This document shows positions 1-6,868 of a stretch of DNA of 6,899 nt, piece after piece (position 1 is the stretch's first letter; each line of letters opens with the position of its first letter). This stretch comes from an uncultured Porphyromonas sp. Lineage in GTDB: Bacteria > Bacteroidota > Bacteroidia > Bacteroidales > Porphyromonadaceae. The stretch spans positions 1 to 6,899 of the forward strand of contig CABQOJ010000064.1 in assembly GCA_902465775.1 (NCBI GenBank). Reading direction: 5' to 3'. The notes below the pieces were generated by a model. It searched no databases and was not told the DNA's origin. It was given only the letters and a program-made list of their open reading frames with translations. A program made the position numbers and the translations under genes.

Positions 1-39
1 GAGGACCTCATCCTCTAGATCTAGTTCGTAAAAGTCCAT
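1..39 (-). CDS. 5' end of a gene running off the left edge, possibly a DEAD-box RNA helicase
   Basis: An ATG at 39-37 opens a frame that stays open to the window edge and reads MDFYELDLEDEVL. An in-frame TAA lies five codons upstream, so the ATG is the natural start. The pattern of an aromatic residue, then L-D-L, acidic residues and V-L resembles the segment just before the Q motif in Bacteroidota DEAD-box helicases, which unwind RNA in ribosome assembly and decay. Thirteen residues are too few to be certain. It is on the same strand as gap, but a strong hairpin with a T-run separates the two, so it is probably its own transcription unit. There is no Shine-Dalgarno site, which is common in this phylum. 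Confidence 0.45.
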   Translation of the reverse strand, partial: MDFYELDLEDEVL

Positions 40-121
40 CAGCTTATCATCTTATATGAGTAACGGAAGGTATCACTGCCGCAAAAGCTTCTCTGCTACG
101 GCTCATGATACGCCCCAAAGG

Positions 122-187
122 AAAAAGCGAAACGCAAGTCACAGAGGTAGGAAAGGACTTGCTCCTCCTACCGTCTGCGCCTTGCGT
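122..187 (-). terminator. Long imperfect hairpin plus T-run, probable gap terminator
   Basis: The arms 132-138 (acgcaag) and 181-187 (cttgcgt) pair over 7 bp. Then come a 3/3 internal loop, a 4-bp stem (caga 142-145 with tctg 174-177), a one-base bulge at 173, and a 7-bp stem (ggtagga 146-152 with tcctacc 166-172). On the minus strand the stem is followed by TTCGC and then TTTTT (126-122). It begins about 43 nt after the gap stop codon, which fits a Rho-independent terminator for gap. It is longer and more interrupted than a textbook terminator, so an mRNA 3'-stabilising structure or a small structured RNA is also possible. Confidence 0.55.
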
Positions 188-230
188 CCGATTGTTTTAG
201 AGTGAAAACTCTTCGTTGGTCTTAGCGTGA

Positions 231-1253
<1,023 letters not shown>

Positions 1254-1263
1254 TTAATGTGTA

Positions 1264-1277
1264 TGCAAGCGTTTGCA
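1264..1277. promoter_or_regulatory. LacI/GalR-like palindromic operator candidate in the gap leader
   Basis: The sequence tgcaagcgtttgca is a near-perfect palindrome: TGCAA and TTGCA arms around a central GCGT. It has the TGnAAnCGnTTnCA form of LacI/GalR-family operators, including the central CG step these regulators kink. It lies 29-42 bases ahead of the gap start codon and about 45 nt downstream of the predicted transcription start, where a bound repressor could act as a roadblock. As RNA it could also form a short hairpin. No regulator gene is visible in the window, so the assignment rests on sequence form alone. Confidence 0.4.
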
Positions 1278-1290
1278 CAAAAGCGGATAA

Positions 1291-1308
1291 GCTCCCCCAG
1301 GAGGGAGC
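1291..1308 (-). other. GC-rich hairpin in the gap leader
   Basis: The arms gctccc (1291-1296) and gggagc (1303-1308) pair perfectly around a 6-nt loop. On the minus strand it lies 28 nt after the urea transporter stop codon and inside the predicted gap leader. The bases after it are TTATCCGC and then TTTT, so the T-run is displaced and the hairpin is at best a weak terminator for the upstream operon. It could equally be a leader structure that protects or attenuates the gap mRNA. Confidence 0.4.
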
Positions 1309-1324
1309 ACTCCTATTACTCGTA

Positions 1325-1356
1325 CAAAGTTAAGCATTAAATGTTTGCGGTGCAAC
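1325..1356 (-). promoter_or_regulatory. Bacteroidetes-type sigma-ABfr promoter for gap
   Basis: On the minus strand TAACTTTG (1332-1325) matches the Bacteroidetes -7 consensus TAnnTTTG exactly. GTTG (1356-1353) sits 20 nt upstream and matches three of four bases of the -33 TTTG element at the usual spacing. Transcription would start near 1318, giving a leader of about 83 nt. The -33 part overlaps the last codons of the urea transporter gene, whose stop codon is at 1339-1337. Confidence 0.6.
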
Positions 1357-2251
1357 CTTTACCCCATCGCTGAGCTTGCGCCACCCCCCATACGGATAGG
1401 ACGAAAGGTGCCGTCAGCGGGATCAAACCTGCGTACAGAGCGAGTAACTCGAGGAGTACCGAGAGCACCACCGACAGGAGCGCGTAGAGCAAGCGACGCT
1501 CGCCAGTTCCTGCCCAGTAGATGGCGCAGAGCACGGCGTTGTAGCCTAGCAAGCCTTCACGCCACACAGCCTCTGGGACAAAGGGAATCACCAGCATCGG
1601 AATGAGCGCTCCTAGCAAGGCGTAGAGCGCTTTGCGGCGTGACTCCCAAGCGATCGCTAGAAAGAAGAGGAGACCAGTCAAAACATTCGCCTGAAACATT
1701 ACCTGTCCGACACTATCTCCGAGTGCCACCCCAAGCATTCTCCACAGCGGCTGCCCTTCCTCCAGCTGCGCCGCTGAGTCGATCAGACCCACCCCTTGCG
1801 GAGCTAGCAGGCTCACGAGCAGCAACGCCCACACAGCTATGATAAAGGGGGCTGTCAGCCCTGGCAACTGAGCATGCCGGCGGAAGGCTCGCGCCAACCA
1901 TGTGGAGAGCGCTGCCCCGATCACTAGAAGGAGTAGCGACAGCCAACTGATCTCCCAGTAGACCCCGATGGCTATACCGACCAAGGCGCCGTTGAATCCG
2001 TAAAGTCCATCGGCTATCTCCGACTTCGTGTCTCGCCAGAGCGAGGCTACCGCCCTAGAGACCAGACAGCCCAAGAGGGCTAAGAGCGCAAGCTGCCAAG
2101 AGTTGCAGAAGAGCCCCGCTAGGATCAATGCTCCCGACAAAGCGCTTTGCAAAAGGAACACTTGACTGAAGCCCAGCAAGAGAGTTTTTATCTCCTGACA
2201 GAATGTCTGTATGTAGCTTCCTCTTTGAGGTGCGGTAGATCCTTGGGGCAT
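1337..2251 (-). CDS. UT-family urea transporter (urea/amide channel)
   Basis: This 304-residue, strongly hydrophobic protein shows the internal duplication of the UT family, passive urea channels of the inner membrane. Repeat 1 carries GLYGFNGALVGIAI (82-95) and LPGLTAPF (129-136), the family signature. Repeat 2 carries GLLGYNAVLCAIYWAG (233-248) and PLTAPFVLSVW (278-288). Each repeat is preceded by a matching Q-V-F/M helix: FSQVFLLQSALSG (28-40) and VGQVMFQANVLTG (181-193). About ten membrane segments are expected and the length is normal for bacterial members. It starts 9 nt after the permease stop codon, so it is probably the last gene of the four-gene cluster, although its start has no Shine-Dalgarno site. 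No urease subunit or accessory gene is in the window, so whether urea is taken up as a nitrogen source, for pH defence, or exported cannot be decided here. Confidence 0.9.
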   Translation of the reverse strand: MPQGSTAPQRGSYIQTFCQEIKTLLLGFSQVFLLQSALSGALILAGLFCNSWQLALLALLGCLVSRAVASLWRDTKSEIADGLYGFNGALVGIAIGVYWEISWLSLLLLVIGAALSTWLARAFRRHAQLPGLTAPFIIAVWALLLVSLLAPQGVGLIDSAAQLEEGQPLWRMLGVALGDSVGQVMFQANVLTGLLFFLAIAWESRRKALYALLGALIPMLVIPFVPEAVWREGLLGYNAVLCAIYWAGTGERRLLYALLSVVLSVLLELLALYAGLIPLTAPFVLSVWGVAQAQRWGKGCTANI

Positions 2252-2260
2252 AGCTAATAT

Positions 2261-3508
2261 TTATTCGAAGCGAAGAGCCGTCGTCGGAGAGATGCGCTGG
2301 ATGATACGTGCTGGGAGGAGTAAGAGGATGAGGCAGAGCAGGAGCGTCGCCACATTGACCACGATCCACGCCACAGGGCGGATGCGCATGGCGACGTGCG
2401 AGATGTAGTAGATGTTCGGATCGAGCGTGAGCCACTGCCACTGGTGCTGGCTCCAGATGATGATGCCCGCCAGTAGATTGCCCCAGAGCATACCCCAGGC
2501 GATGATGCGCAGAGCGATCGCCAGGCTCATCGTCGTGAGCGAGCGGTAGGTCATGCCGAGTGCCTTGAGCAAGCCGATGGTCTGCGTCAAGTCTAGGATA
2601 ATGATCAGGAGCGCGTTGATCATCGTAAAGGCCGCTACGAGTGCCATCAGCACCAGTAATATCTGTACATTCGGTCGTAGCGAGTCGATCCACTGGTAGA
2701 CCCCGCCATTGATCTGAGTGCCGGTGTAGATTCCTAAGGTCTCATGTGTGACGCCTGGCTCCGAGAGCGACTGAATGAGCTTGTCTGAGAGCGAGGTTTC
2801 CATATCTAGGAGCGAGCGATCCGTGTTCTTCGCAAGGATCTCAATGCGTGTGTACTGATTGGGTTGCCAGCCCCCCACGCGTCCTAGCAGGTCGTTGGTC
2901 ACATAGGCGAGAGGCTGTGCCGTATTGGTCAGCTCCAGTATCGCTATCAATGTAAAGGAGCGCACCGACACCTTATCTCCTAGAAAGTAAAGGACCACCT
3001 TGTCCCCGATCGTTAGTCCTAGCTTTTGCGCTGATGACTTTGGCAGGACGATCGGATTAGCTCCCTCCGCCAGTGTCGTGTCGGACAAGTTCCCCGAGGC
3101 GCAGAGTGGCTCGAGGAATGTGAAGTCGTCTACTCCCGTGACGGCCACTCCCTGATAGGTGCTGTCGGTCTTGATCATGCCGACGGCGGTGCGGACGGGA
3201 CGCACGGAGACTATCTCTGGCATCTCGCTCATACGCTGCGTCATCTGAGGTGTCAGGGTGATCACATTGTCTAGGTCTATCGGCTGCTTGCCATACTCGC
3301 AGAGGATCACGTCGCCTGTCACGAGACGCACCGTGTCGCGGACACTGTACTGAAAGCCGTCCATGATCGCAATGCCTAGGAGCATGACCGCGAGGCTCAG
3401 AGCAATGGCTGGGATCGCAAAGCGCACCAAGGCGTAGACCTTGCTGTGACGACGGTTCTCTCGGCTGTACAGCTGGCGGGCCAGCCAGATGGGTAGTCTT
3501 AGTCTCAT
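2261..3508 (-). CDS. FtsX/LolC/LolE-like ABC transporter permease
   Basis: The 415-residue protein has the layout of the MacB/FtsX/LolCE permease superfamily: one N-terminal membrane helix (about 28-50), a large periplasmic domain (about 51-280) and three C-terminal helices (about 281-306, 328-352 and 379-400). After the second helix, QTIGLLKALGMT (309-320) is the cytoplasmic coupling segment that contacts the ATPase in LolC/E-type systems. The N-terminal WLARQLYSRENRR also resembles Bacteroidota LolE-like proteins. LolCDE extracts lipoproteins from the inner membrane for delivery to LolA, which is the most likely role, but an efflux or FtsX-like role is not excluded. No LolD-type ATPase is in the window. 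The start overlaps the ABC-F stop codon as ATGA, and a strong Shine-Dalgarno site sits in the last codons of that gene, so translation is likely coupled. The full length and clean C-terminus (TTALRFE) show no decay. Confidence 0.85.
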   Translation of the reverse strand: MRLRLPIWLARQLYSRENRRHSKVYALVRFAIPAIALSLAVMLLGIAIMDGFQYSVRDTVRLVTGDVILCEYGKQPIDLDNVITLTPQMTQRMSEMPEIVSVRPVRTAVGMIKTDSTYQGVAVTGVDDFTFLEPLCASGNLSDTTLAEGANPIVLPKSSAQKLGLTIGDKVVLYFLGDKVSVRSFTLIAILELTNTAQPLAYVTNDLLGRVGGWQPNQYTRIEILAKNTDRSLLDMETSLSDKLIQSLSEPGVTHETLGIYTGTQINGGVYQWIDSLRPNVQILLVLMALVAAFTMINALLIIILDLTQTIGLLKALGMTYRSLTTMSLAIALRIIAWGMLWGNLLAGIIIWSQHQWQWLTLDPNIYYISHVAMRIRPVAWIVVNVATLLLCLILLLLPARIIQRISPTTALRFE

Positions 3509-5406
3509 GCTTCCTCCTCGATAGCGGCTAGTTCAAACCAACGCTCAGACGCTTGCTCCATCTCTTGCTGCGCCTCAGCAATCTCCTCTCCCGCCTTGAT
3601 CAACTCTTCATTGGAAAGGCTCCCCGAAGACATCCGCTTCTCTAGCTCCGCAATGCGTCCCTCGAGCTGCGGGATCTGCTGCTCCAGTTGCTGAAACTCT
3701 TGCTCCTCACGATAGCTACGTCGCTTCTTGCGGTTACCTTGACGAGTCGCCTGACTGGCTGCGGGCGTCGCATCTTTGGTCTCCCGTGTCGTAGCCTGCT
3801 CAGTCGCTTGCTGCGCCTCGGCTTCCTGCTGCAGACGATATTGGGTGAAGTTGCCGGGGAAGTCTCGAATGTGTCCTCCCTTCTCGAAAACGAAGAGGTG
3901 CTCCACGAGCTTGTCCAGGAAGTAGCGGTCGTGCGTCACAATAATAAGGACTCCCTCGAAAGAACTCAGGTAGCTCTCCAGCACGCCCAGCGTCGTAATG
4001 TCCAGATCATTCGTCGGCTCATCGAGTATGAGCAGATTCGGGCTAGCCATCAGCACGGTGCAGAGATAGAGTCGTCTGAGCTCACCGCCACTGAGTAGCG
4101 ACACAGGCGTGTAGATGCGATCACTGGTGAAGAGAAACCTCTGCAGTAGTTGCGTAGCCGAGACCGACTGCCCCGTCACGGGATCCGTAATGTGACTGGC
4201 TATGTCGGAGATTATATCGATCACTCGCTTGTCGGGGGCGTAGCTCGGCAACTTCTGCCCGAAGTAGCCAAACTGTACCGTCTCGCCGATAAGTACCGAC
4301 CCGCTGTCTGGCTCTAGCTCGCCAATGATCATCTTCAGCAGGGTCGTCTTGCCACAACCGTTGGGGCCGACGATGCCGACACGATCTCTGCGTGAGAAGA
4401 TATAGTCAAAGTCTCGGACCAGAGGCTTCGACTCCTCAAAGCTCTTGGAGACGCCCTCCAGCTCGATCACCTGCTTGCCTAGGCGAACGGACGAGTGGAG
4501 CGGCTCGATGGTCGTCTGCTCACGCAGTATCTGTCGCGCCTTGGACAGCTCAGACGAGAGCTCTGCAAAGTGCTCCTTGCGGGCTCGCTGCTTGCCACCT
4601 CGCGCTTGCGGCGTAGCACGCATCCAGACCAACTCCTGTCGATAGATATTGGTCAGTCTGTCACTCGTTTGCGCCATTTGCTCTAGACGCTCCTGACGCT
4701 TGACGAGGAAGGTCTCATAGTTGCCCTCATAGCTGTAGAGTTGCTGCTGATCCATCTCCACGATACGGGTACAGATATGATCGAGGAAGTAGCGGTCGTG
4801 AGTCACCAGTAGGAGTGTGAGCCGTGAGCGCGAGAGGTAACCCTCGAGCCACTCGATCACCTCTAGGTCCAGGTGGTTCGTCGGCTCATCGAGGATCAGG
4901 AGATCTGGCTGCTGGAGCAAGACCCCAGCTAGTGCTACCCGCTTGACCTCCCCACCTGAGAGGAGCTCCATAGGACGCTCCACATCGGTGATACGGAGCG
5001 CATGCAGTATCGCTGTCGCCTCCTGCTCATATTGCCAAGCCGAGAGTCGATCCATATCGGGTAAAAGTCGCTCCTGCGCCTCCGCATCGCCACGCTCCAC
5101 AGCACTCTGCCAAGCACCTACGAGGTGTGCCGTAGGGTCATGTGGCGAAAAGACCGCATCGATCACCCGCACACCCTCTGCAAAGTGGTGCTGCTGAGAC
5201 AGATAACCGATGCGCAGTCCATTGCGCCGAGTGATCGTCCCGCTGTCTGGCTCGAGCTCGCCCATGATGATGCGCAGTAGCGAGGACTTGCCCGTTCCGT
5301 TGACCCCGACGAGTCCCACCTTGTCGCCTTCTAGGAGCGAGAGCGAGATGTCCGTAAAGAGGACCCTATTGCCGAAGCTTAGAGAGACATTATTCAGCTG
5401 TAGCAT
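3505..5406 (-). CDS. uup: Uup-like ABC-F family ATPase
   Basis: This 633-residue protein has two ABC domains and no membrane segments, as in ABC-F proteins, which act on ribosomes rather than in membranes. Domain 1 has Walker A GVNGTGKSS (34-42), LSGGE (149-153), Walker B LLILDEPTNHLD (169-180) and VTHD (201-204). The linker (about 240-300) contains ELVWMRATPQARGGKQRARK, a Uup-type signature. Domain 2 has GPNGCGKTT (347-355), LSGGE (438-442), LLILDEPTNDLD (458-469) and VTHD (490-493). The DEPTND variant in domain 2 and a C-terminal charged coiled coil (about 563-630) both point to Uup rather than EttA or an antibiotic-resistance ABC-F. Glu174 and Glu463 are intact, so both sites should hydrolyse ATP. 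Uup is linked to ribosome function and to suppression of transposon excision in E. coli. The gene begins within the last 17 nt of the transglycosylase gene, with AAGG six bases before its ATG. The subfamily name is less certain than the ABC-F call. Confidence 0.9.
   Translation of the reverse strand: MLQLNNVSLSFGNRVLFTDISLSLLEGDKVGLVGVNGTGKSSLLRIIMGELEPDSGTITRRNGLRIGYLSQQHHFAEGVRVIDAVFSPHDPTAHLVGAWQSAVERGDAEAQERLLPDMDRLSAWQYEQEATAILHALRITDVERPMELLSGGEVKRVALAGVLLQQPDLLILDEPTNHLDLEVIEWLEGYLSRSRLTLLLVTHDRYFLDHICTRIVEMDQQQLYSYEGNYETFLVKRQERLEQMAQTSDRLTNIYRQELVWMRATPQARGGKQRARKEHFAELSSELSKARQILREQTTIEPLHSSVRLGKQVIELEGVSKSFEESKPLVRDFDYIFSRRDRVGIVGPNGCGKTTLLKMIIGELEPDSGSVLIGETVQFGYFGQKLPSYAPDKRVIDIISDIASHITDPVTGQSVSATQLLQRFLFTSDRIYTPVSLLSGGELRRLYLCTVLMASPNLLILDEPTNDLDITTLGVLESYLSSFEGVLIIVTHDRYFLDKLVEHLFVFEKGGHIRDFPGNFTQYRLQQEAEAQQATEQATTRETKDATPAASQATRQGNRKKRRSYREEQEFQQLEQQIPQLEGRIAELEKRMSSGSLSNEELIKAGEEIAEAQQEMEQASERWFELAAIEEEA
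3509..3519 (-). promoter_or_regulatory. Strong Shine-Dalgarno site inside the ABC-F gene end
   Basis: The minus strand reads GAGGAGGAAGC directly before the permease ATG, a near-perfect anti-16S match with about 4 nt of spacing. The same bases encode the final Glu-Glu-Glu-Ala of the ABC-F protein. The site supports the chosen permease start and is notable because other starts in this window lack such a site. Confidence 0.6.
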
Positions 5407-6406
5407 GTTGCACCTTCGATTTATAGGATTGCGCCCGACTGAAGACCTCCGCTACGTAGCGGACCGTGTGACCACCGTTGGCACGGCCATGCTGGACGAG
5501 TGGATCATTGTAATATTTCGGTTCGCTCAGACGAGCCATATAGATCTCCACAGAGCCATCCCAGCGATCAGGATCTAAGCCCGCGTTCTCAGCCAGCCGA
5601 CGCGCATCGAGGACATGCGCACTGCCCGAGTTGTAAGAGGCGAGGGTAAACTTCATGCGCTGCTCCGAGTCGGTAATATGAGCGAAGGAGCGACCGAAGT
5701 CTCGTAGCGCCATACAGGCCACATGGATAGAGCTCTCGGCATGCTTGAGCTTAGAACGACTGTAGCCATAGCGACGCCCCGTAGCCGGCATGATACCCAT
5801 CAGTCCCGTAGCACCGCCCATGCCGACGACCTCCGCACGAAACTTCGACTCTTGATAAGCTATCGATGCTAAGACAAACCAGTCCCAGCCATACTTATTG
5901 CCATACTGCTGAAAGAGATGATCCCAATCGGAGATCACGCCCTGACGCCTTGTGGACTGTTCTGGCGACTGCTCTGCCGATGCTTGAGGCTGGTCAGCAG
6001 GCTTGGTCTGCTCCACTTTCACCACTTCGACCACTTCCACTTCATCGTCCTCCTCGTCGTCCTCCTCTTCTTCATAGAGTCCGAAGTATCTCTTCAGTTC
6101 TAGCTTATTGAAGGGCCATATTGAGTCATAGTCCAGTAGATACTCCAGTGCATAGAGCGTGCCGTACTGCTCTAGCTCTTCATACTCCTCACTCGCACCC
6201 ACCTCAGCGATAGGCACATCACGCCACTCCGTCTGCGGGATGACGTGTGTGTGAGTAGGCTGAGCCTGTGGCGCTCGATAGACTACGACAAAGTAGTAGA
6301 CGATGCCCACGAGGACTGCGCCCCACAGCGCCCACGTAATGTAGCGTAGTAGCCTCTTCCAGCGAGTCGGATCACGACGTATCTCATCCATTCGAGAGCT
6401 ATTCAT
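5390..6406 (-). CDS. Membrane-anchored SLT-domain lytic transglycosylase (MltF-like C-terminal domain)
   Basis: This 338-residue protein should cut peptidoglycan between MurNAc and GlcNAc, leaving 1,6-anhydroMurNAc. A positively charged N-terminus leads to one membrane helix (about 24-43) that anchors it in the inner membrane with the rest in the periplasm. A variable region follows with a very acidic stretch (112-126, mostly Glu and Asp) and a Gln/Pro/Ser-rich linker (to about 152). The catalytic SLT domain (about 160-330) has AYQESKF with catalytic Glu186, GATGLMGIMP (198-207) and the ASYNSG motif (256-261), all intact. The spacing and the late YVAEV segment are closest to MltF, but the solute-binding domain of true MltF is absent. 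Met1 at 6406 is used; Met6 is an equally possible start and neither has a Shine-Dalgarno site. It is the first gene of the minus-strand cluster and its 3' end overlaps the ABC-F start. A short tandem-repeat array ends 17 bp before the start codon. Confidence 0.88.
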   Translation of the reverse strand: MNSSRMDEIRRDPTRWKRLLRYITWALWGAVLVGIVYYFVVVYRAPQAQPTHTHVIPQTEWRDVPIAEVGASEEYEELEQYGTLYALEYLLDYDSIWPFNKLELKRYFGLYEEEEDDEEDDEVEVVEVVKVEQTKPADQPQASAEQSPEQSTRRQGVISDWDHLFQQYGNKYGWDWFVLASIAYQESKFRAEVVGMGGATGLMGIMPATGRRYGYSRSKLKHAESSIHVACMALRDFGRSFAHITDSEQRMKFTLASYNSGSAHVLDARRLAENAGLDPDRWDGSVEIYMARLSEPKYYNDPLVQHGRANGGHTVRYVAEVFSRAQSYKSKVQHATAE

Positions 6407-6418
6407 GTCGCTAAGGTA

Positions 6419-6426
6419 CGAAATTA
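6419..6426 (-). promoter_or_regulatory. Possible -7 element for the four-gene cluster
   Basis: The minus strand reads TAATTTCG, one mismatch from the Bacteroidetes -7 consensus TAnnTTTG. It would start transcription only about 6 nt ahead of the transglycosylase ATG, giving a near-leaderless mRNA. No TTTG is found at the -33 distance; that position is occupied by heptamer repeat units. If the downstream Met6 is the true start, the leader would be longer and more ordinary. Confidence 0.3.
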
Positions 6427-6479
6427 GAGGTTAGAAGTTAGAAATTAGAGGTTGGAGATTAGAAGTTAGAGGTTAGAAG
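6424..6479. repeat. Heptanucleotide tandem array, TTAGARG x 8
   Basis: Eight head-to-tail 7-bp units fill this span exactly: TTAGAGG, TTAGAAG, TTAGAAA, TTAGAGG, TTGGAGA, TTAGAAG, TTAGAGG and TTAGAAG. A degenerate ninth (TTCGATC) follows. Variation is confined to purine transitions in the last bases and one A-to-G in the third. It sits 17 bp upstream of the transglycosylase start codon, in the position where its promoter should be. Confidence 0.9.
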
Positions 6480-6496
6480 TTCGATCATTCAGATGG

Positions 6497-6532
6497 CTCC
6501 GATAGCTCTGATCACTCCGATAGCTCTGATCA
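6497..6532. repeat. 18-bp direct repeat, two perfect copies
   Basis: The unit ctccgatagctctgatca occurs at 6497-6514 and again, identical, at 6515-6532. Each copy is itself two similar 9-mers (ctccgatag and ctctgatca). A degenerate 9-mer (ttcagatgg, 6488-6496) precedes them and a partial one follows, so the underlying period is 9 bp. It begins within 20 bp of the end of the heptamer array but has an unrelated unit. Confidence 0.85.
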
Positions 6533-6570
6533 CTCTAGCCAACCGCCAATACGCTTCCTCCTGAGGAAAT

Positions 6571-6675
6571 CGAAAATCCCCACGGAGAAAACGAAAATCC
6601 TCCACGGAGGGGCAAAATGAAACTTCGGAAGAATGAAATGAAACTTCGGAGGAATGGAATCATAAGTCCGACGAA
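6571..6675. repeat. 21-bp minisatellite, about five decaying units
   Basis: Five units keep an exact 21-bp register: 6571-6591, 6592-6612, 6613-6633, 6634-6654 and 6655-6675. Units 1 and 2 share cgaaaatcc and cacggag, and units 3 and 4 share aaatgaaacttcgga. When phased at 6615-6635 and 6636-6656, units 3 and 4 differ at one position. Unit 5 matches unit 4 at about 14 of 21 positions. A recurring core of gaaat, about six bases, then cgga runs through the set, and a related segment (aaatccccacagagaaa, 6703-6719) occurs outside the array. The period equals two DNA helical turns and also seven codons. Confidence 0.75.
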
Positions 6676-6699
6676 ATCTTCCGCCCCTCACTGGAAAAC

Positions 6700-6742
6700 A
6701 AAAAATCCCCACAGAGAAATCTGGAATTTCCTCTGTAGGGAT
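6700..6742 (-). terminator. Intrinsic terminator on the minus strand for a transcript entering from the right
   Basis: The arms atccccacagag (6705-6716) and ctctgtagggat (6731-6742) pair over 12 bp with a single mismatch around a 14-nt loop. On the minus strand the stem is followed directly by TTTTTT (6705-6700, partly within the stem end), G and TTTT. This is a good Rho-independent terminator, pointing to a minus-strand transcript that begins to the right of 6742. The stem shares a motif with the neighbouring 21-bp repeats, so it may also have arisen from them. Confidence 0.6.
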
Positions 6743-6808
6743 CAGGATGTATAGACACAATACCTTCCGCTGAATAACTTTTATCGGACAGCAATAATTG
6801 AAAAGGGT

Positions 6809-6855
6809 AGTTTGTGACAGCTTTCACTAGCTGTTCCTTCTTTCGATTACAAACT
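6809..6855. repeat. Nested inverted repeat
   Basis: The outer arms agtttgt (6809-6815) and acaaact (6849-6855) are perfect 7-bp inverted repeats. Inside them acagct (6817-6822) and agctgt (6829-6834) form a perfect 6-bp stem with a 6-nt loop. The asymmetric 14-nt stretch after the inner stem is pyrimidine-rich on the plus strand. It is too short for a tRNA. It could be a fold in the transcript that ends at the 6700-6742 terminator, or a protein-binding site. Confidence 0.5.
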
Positions 6856-6868
6856 CTTTTCTCTTTAT

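Noticed and set aside
55..85. Promoter for the left-edge gene (TTTG at 85-82, then TACTCATA at 62-55 on the minus strand)
   Set aside because: The 19-nt spacing is right, but the -7 box matches only three of six consensus bases, too weak to annotate.
1713..2693. Minus-strand frames of 77 and 212 codons within the urea transporter and permease genes
   Set aside because: They are out of frame with two well-supported genes and their translations have no recognisable features.
3505..5406. Antibiotic-resistance ABC-F protein
   Set aside because: The Uup-type linker, the DEPTND second Walker B and the C-terminal coiled coil favour a housekeeping Uup-like protein.
6571..6675. CRISPR array
   Set aside because: The 21-bp units are directly adjacent with no spacers, they drift, and no cas gene is present.
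6530..6760. Minus-strand 76-codon frame with heptapeptide repeats
   Set aside because: It starts with TTG, runs straight through the terminator hairpin and the 21-bp array, and its peptide periodicity follows from the DNA repeat.
6809..6855. tRNA or attachment-site remnant at the nested inverted repeat
   Set aside because: At 47 bp it lacks the length, D/T arms and TTC box of a tRNA, and no integrase or direct-repeat partner is seen.
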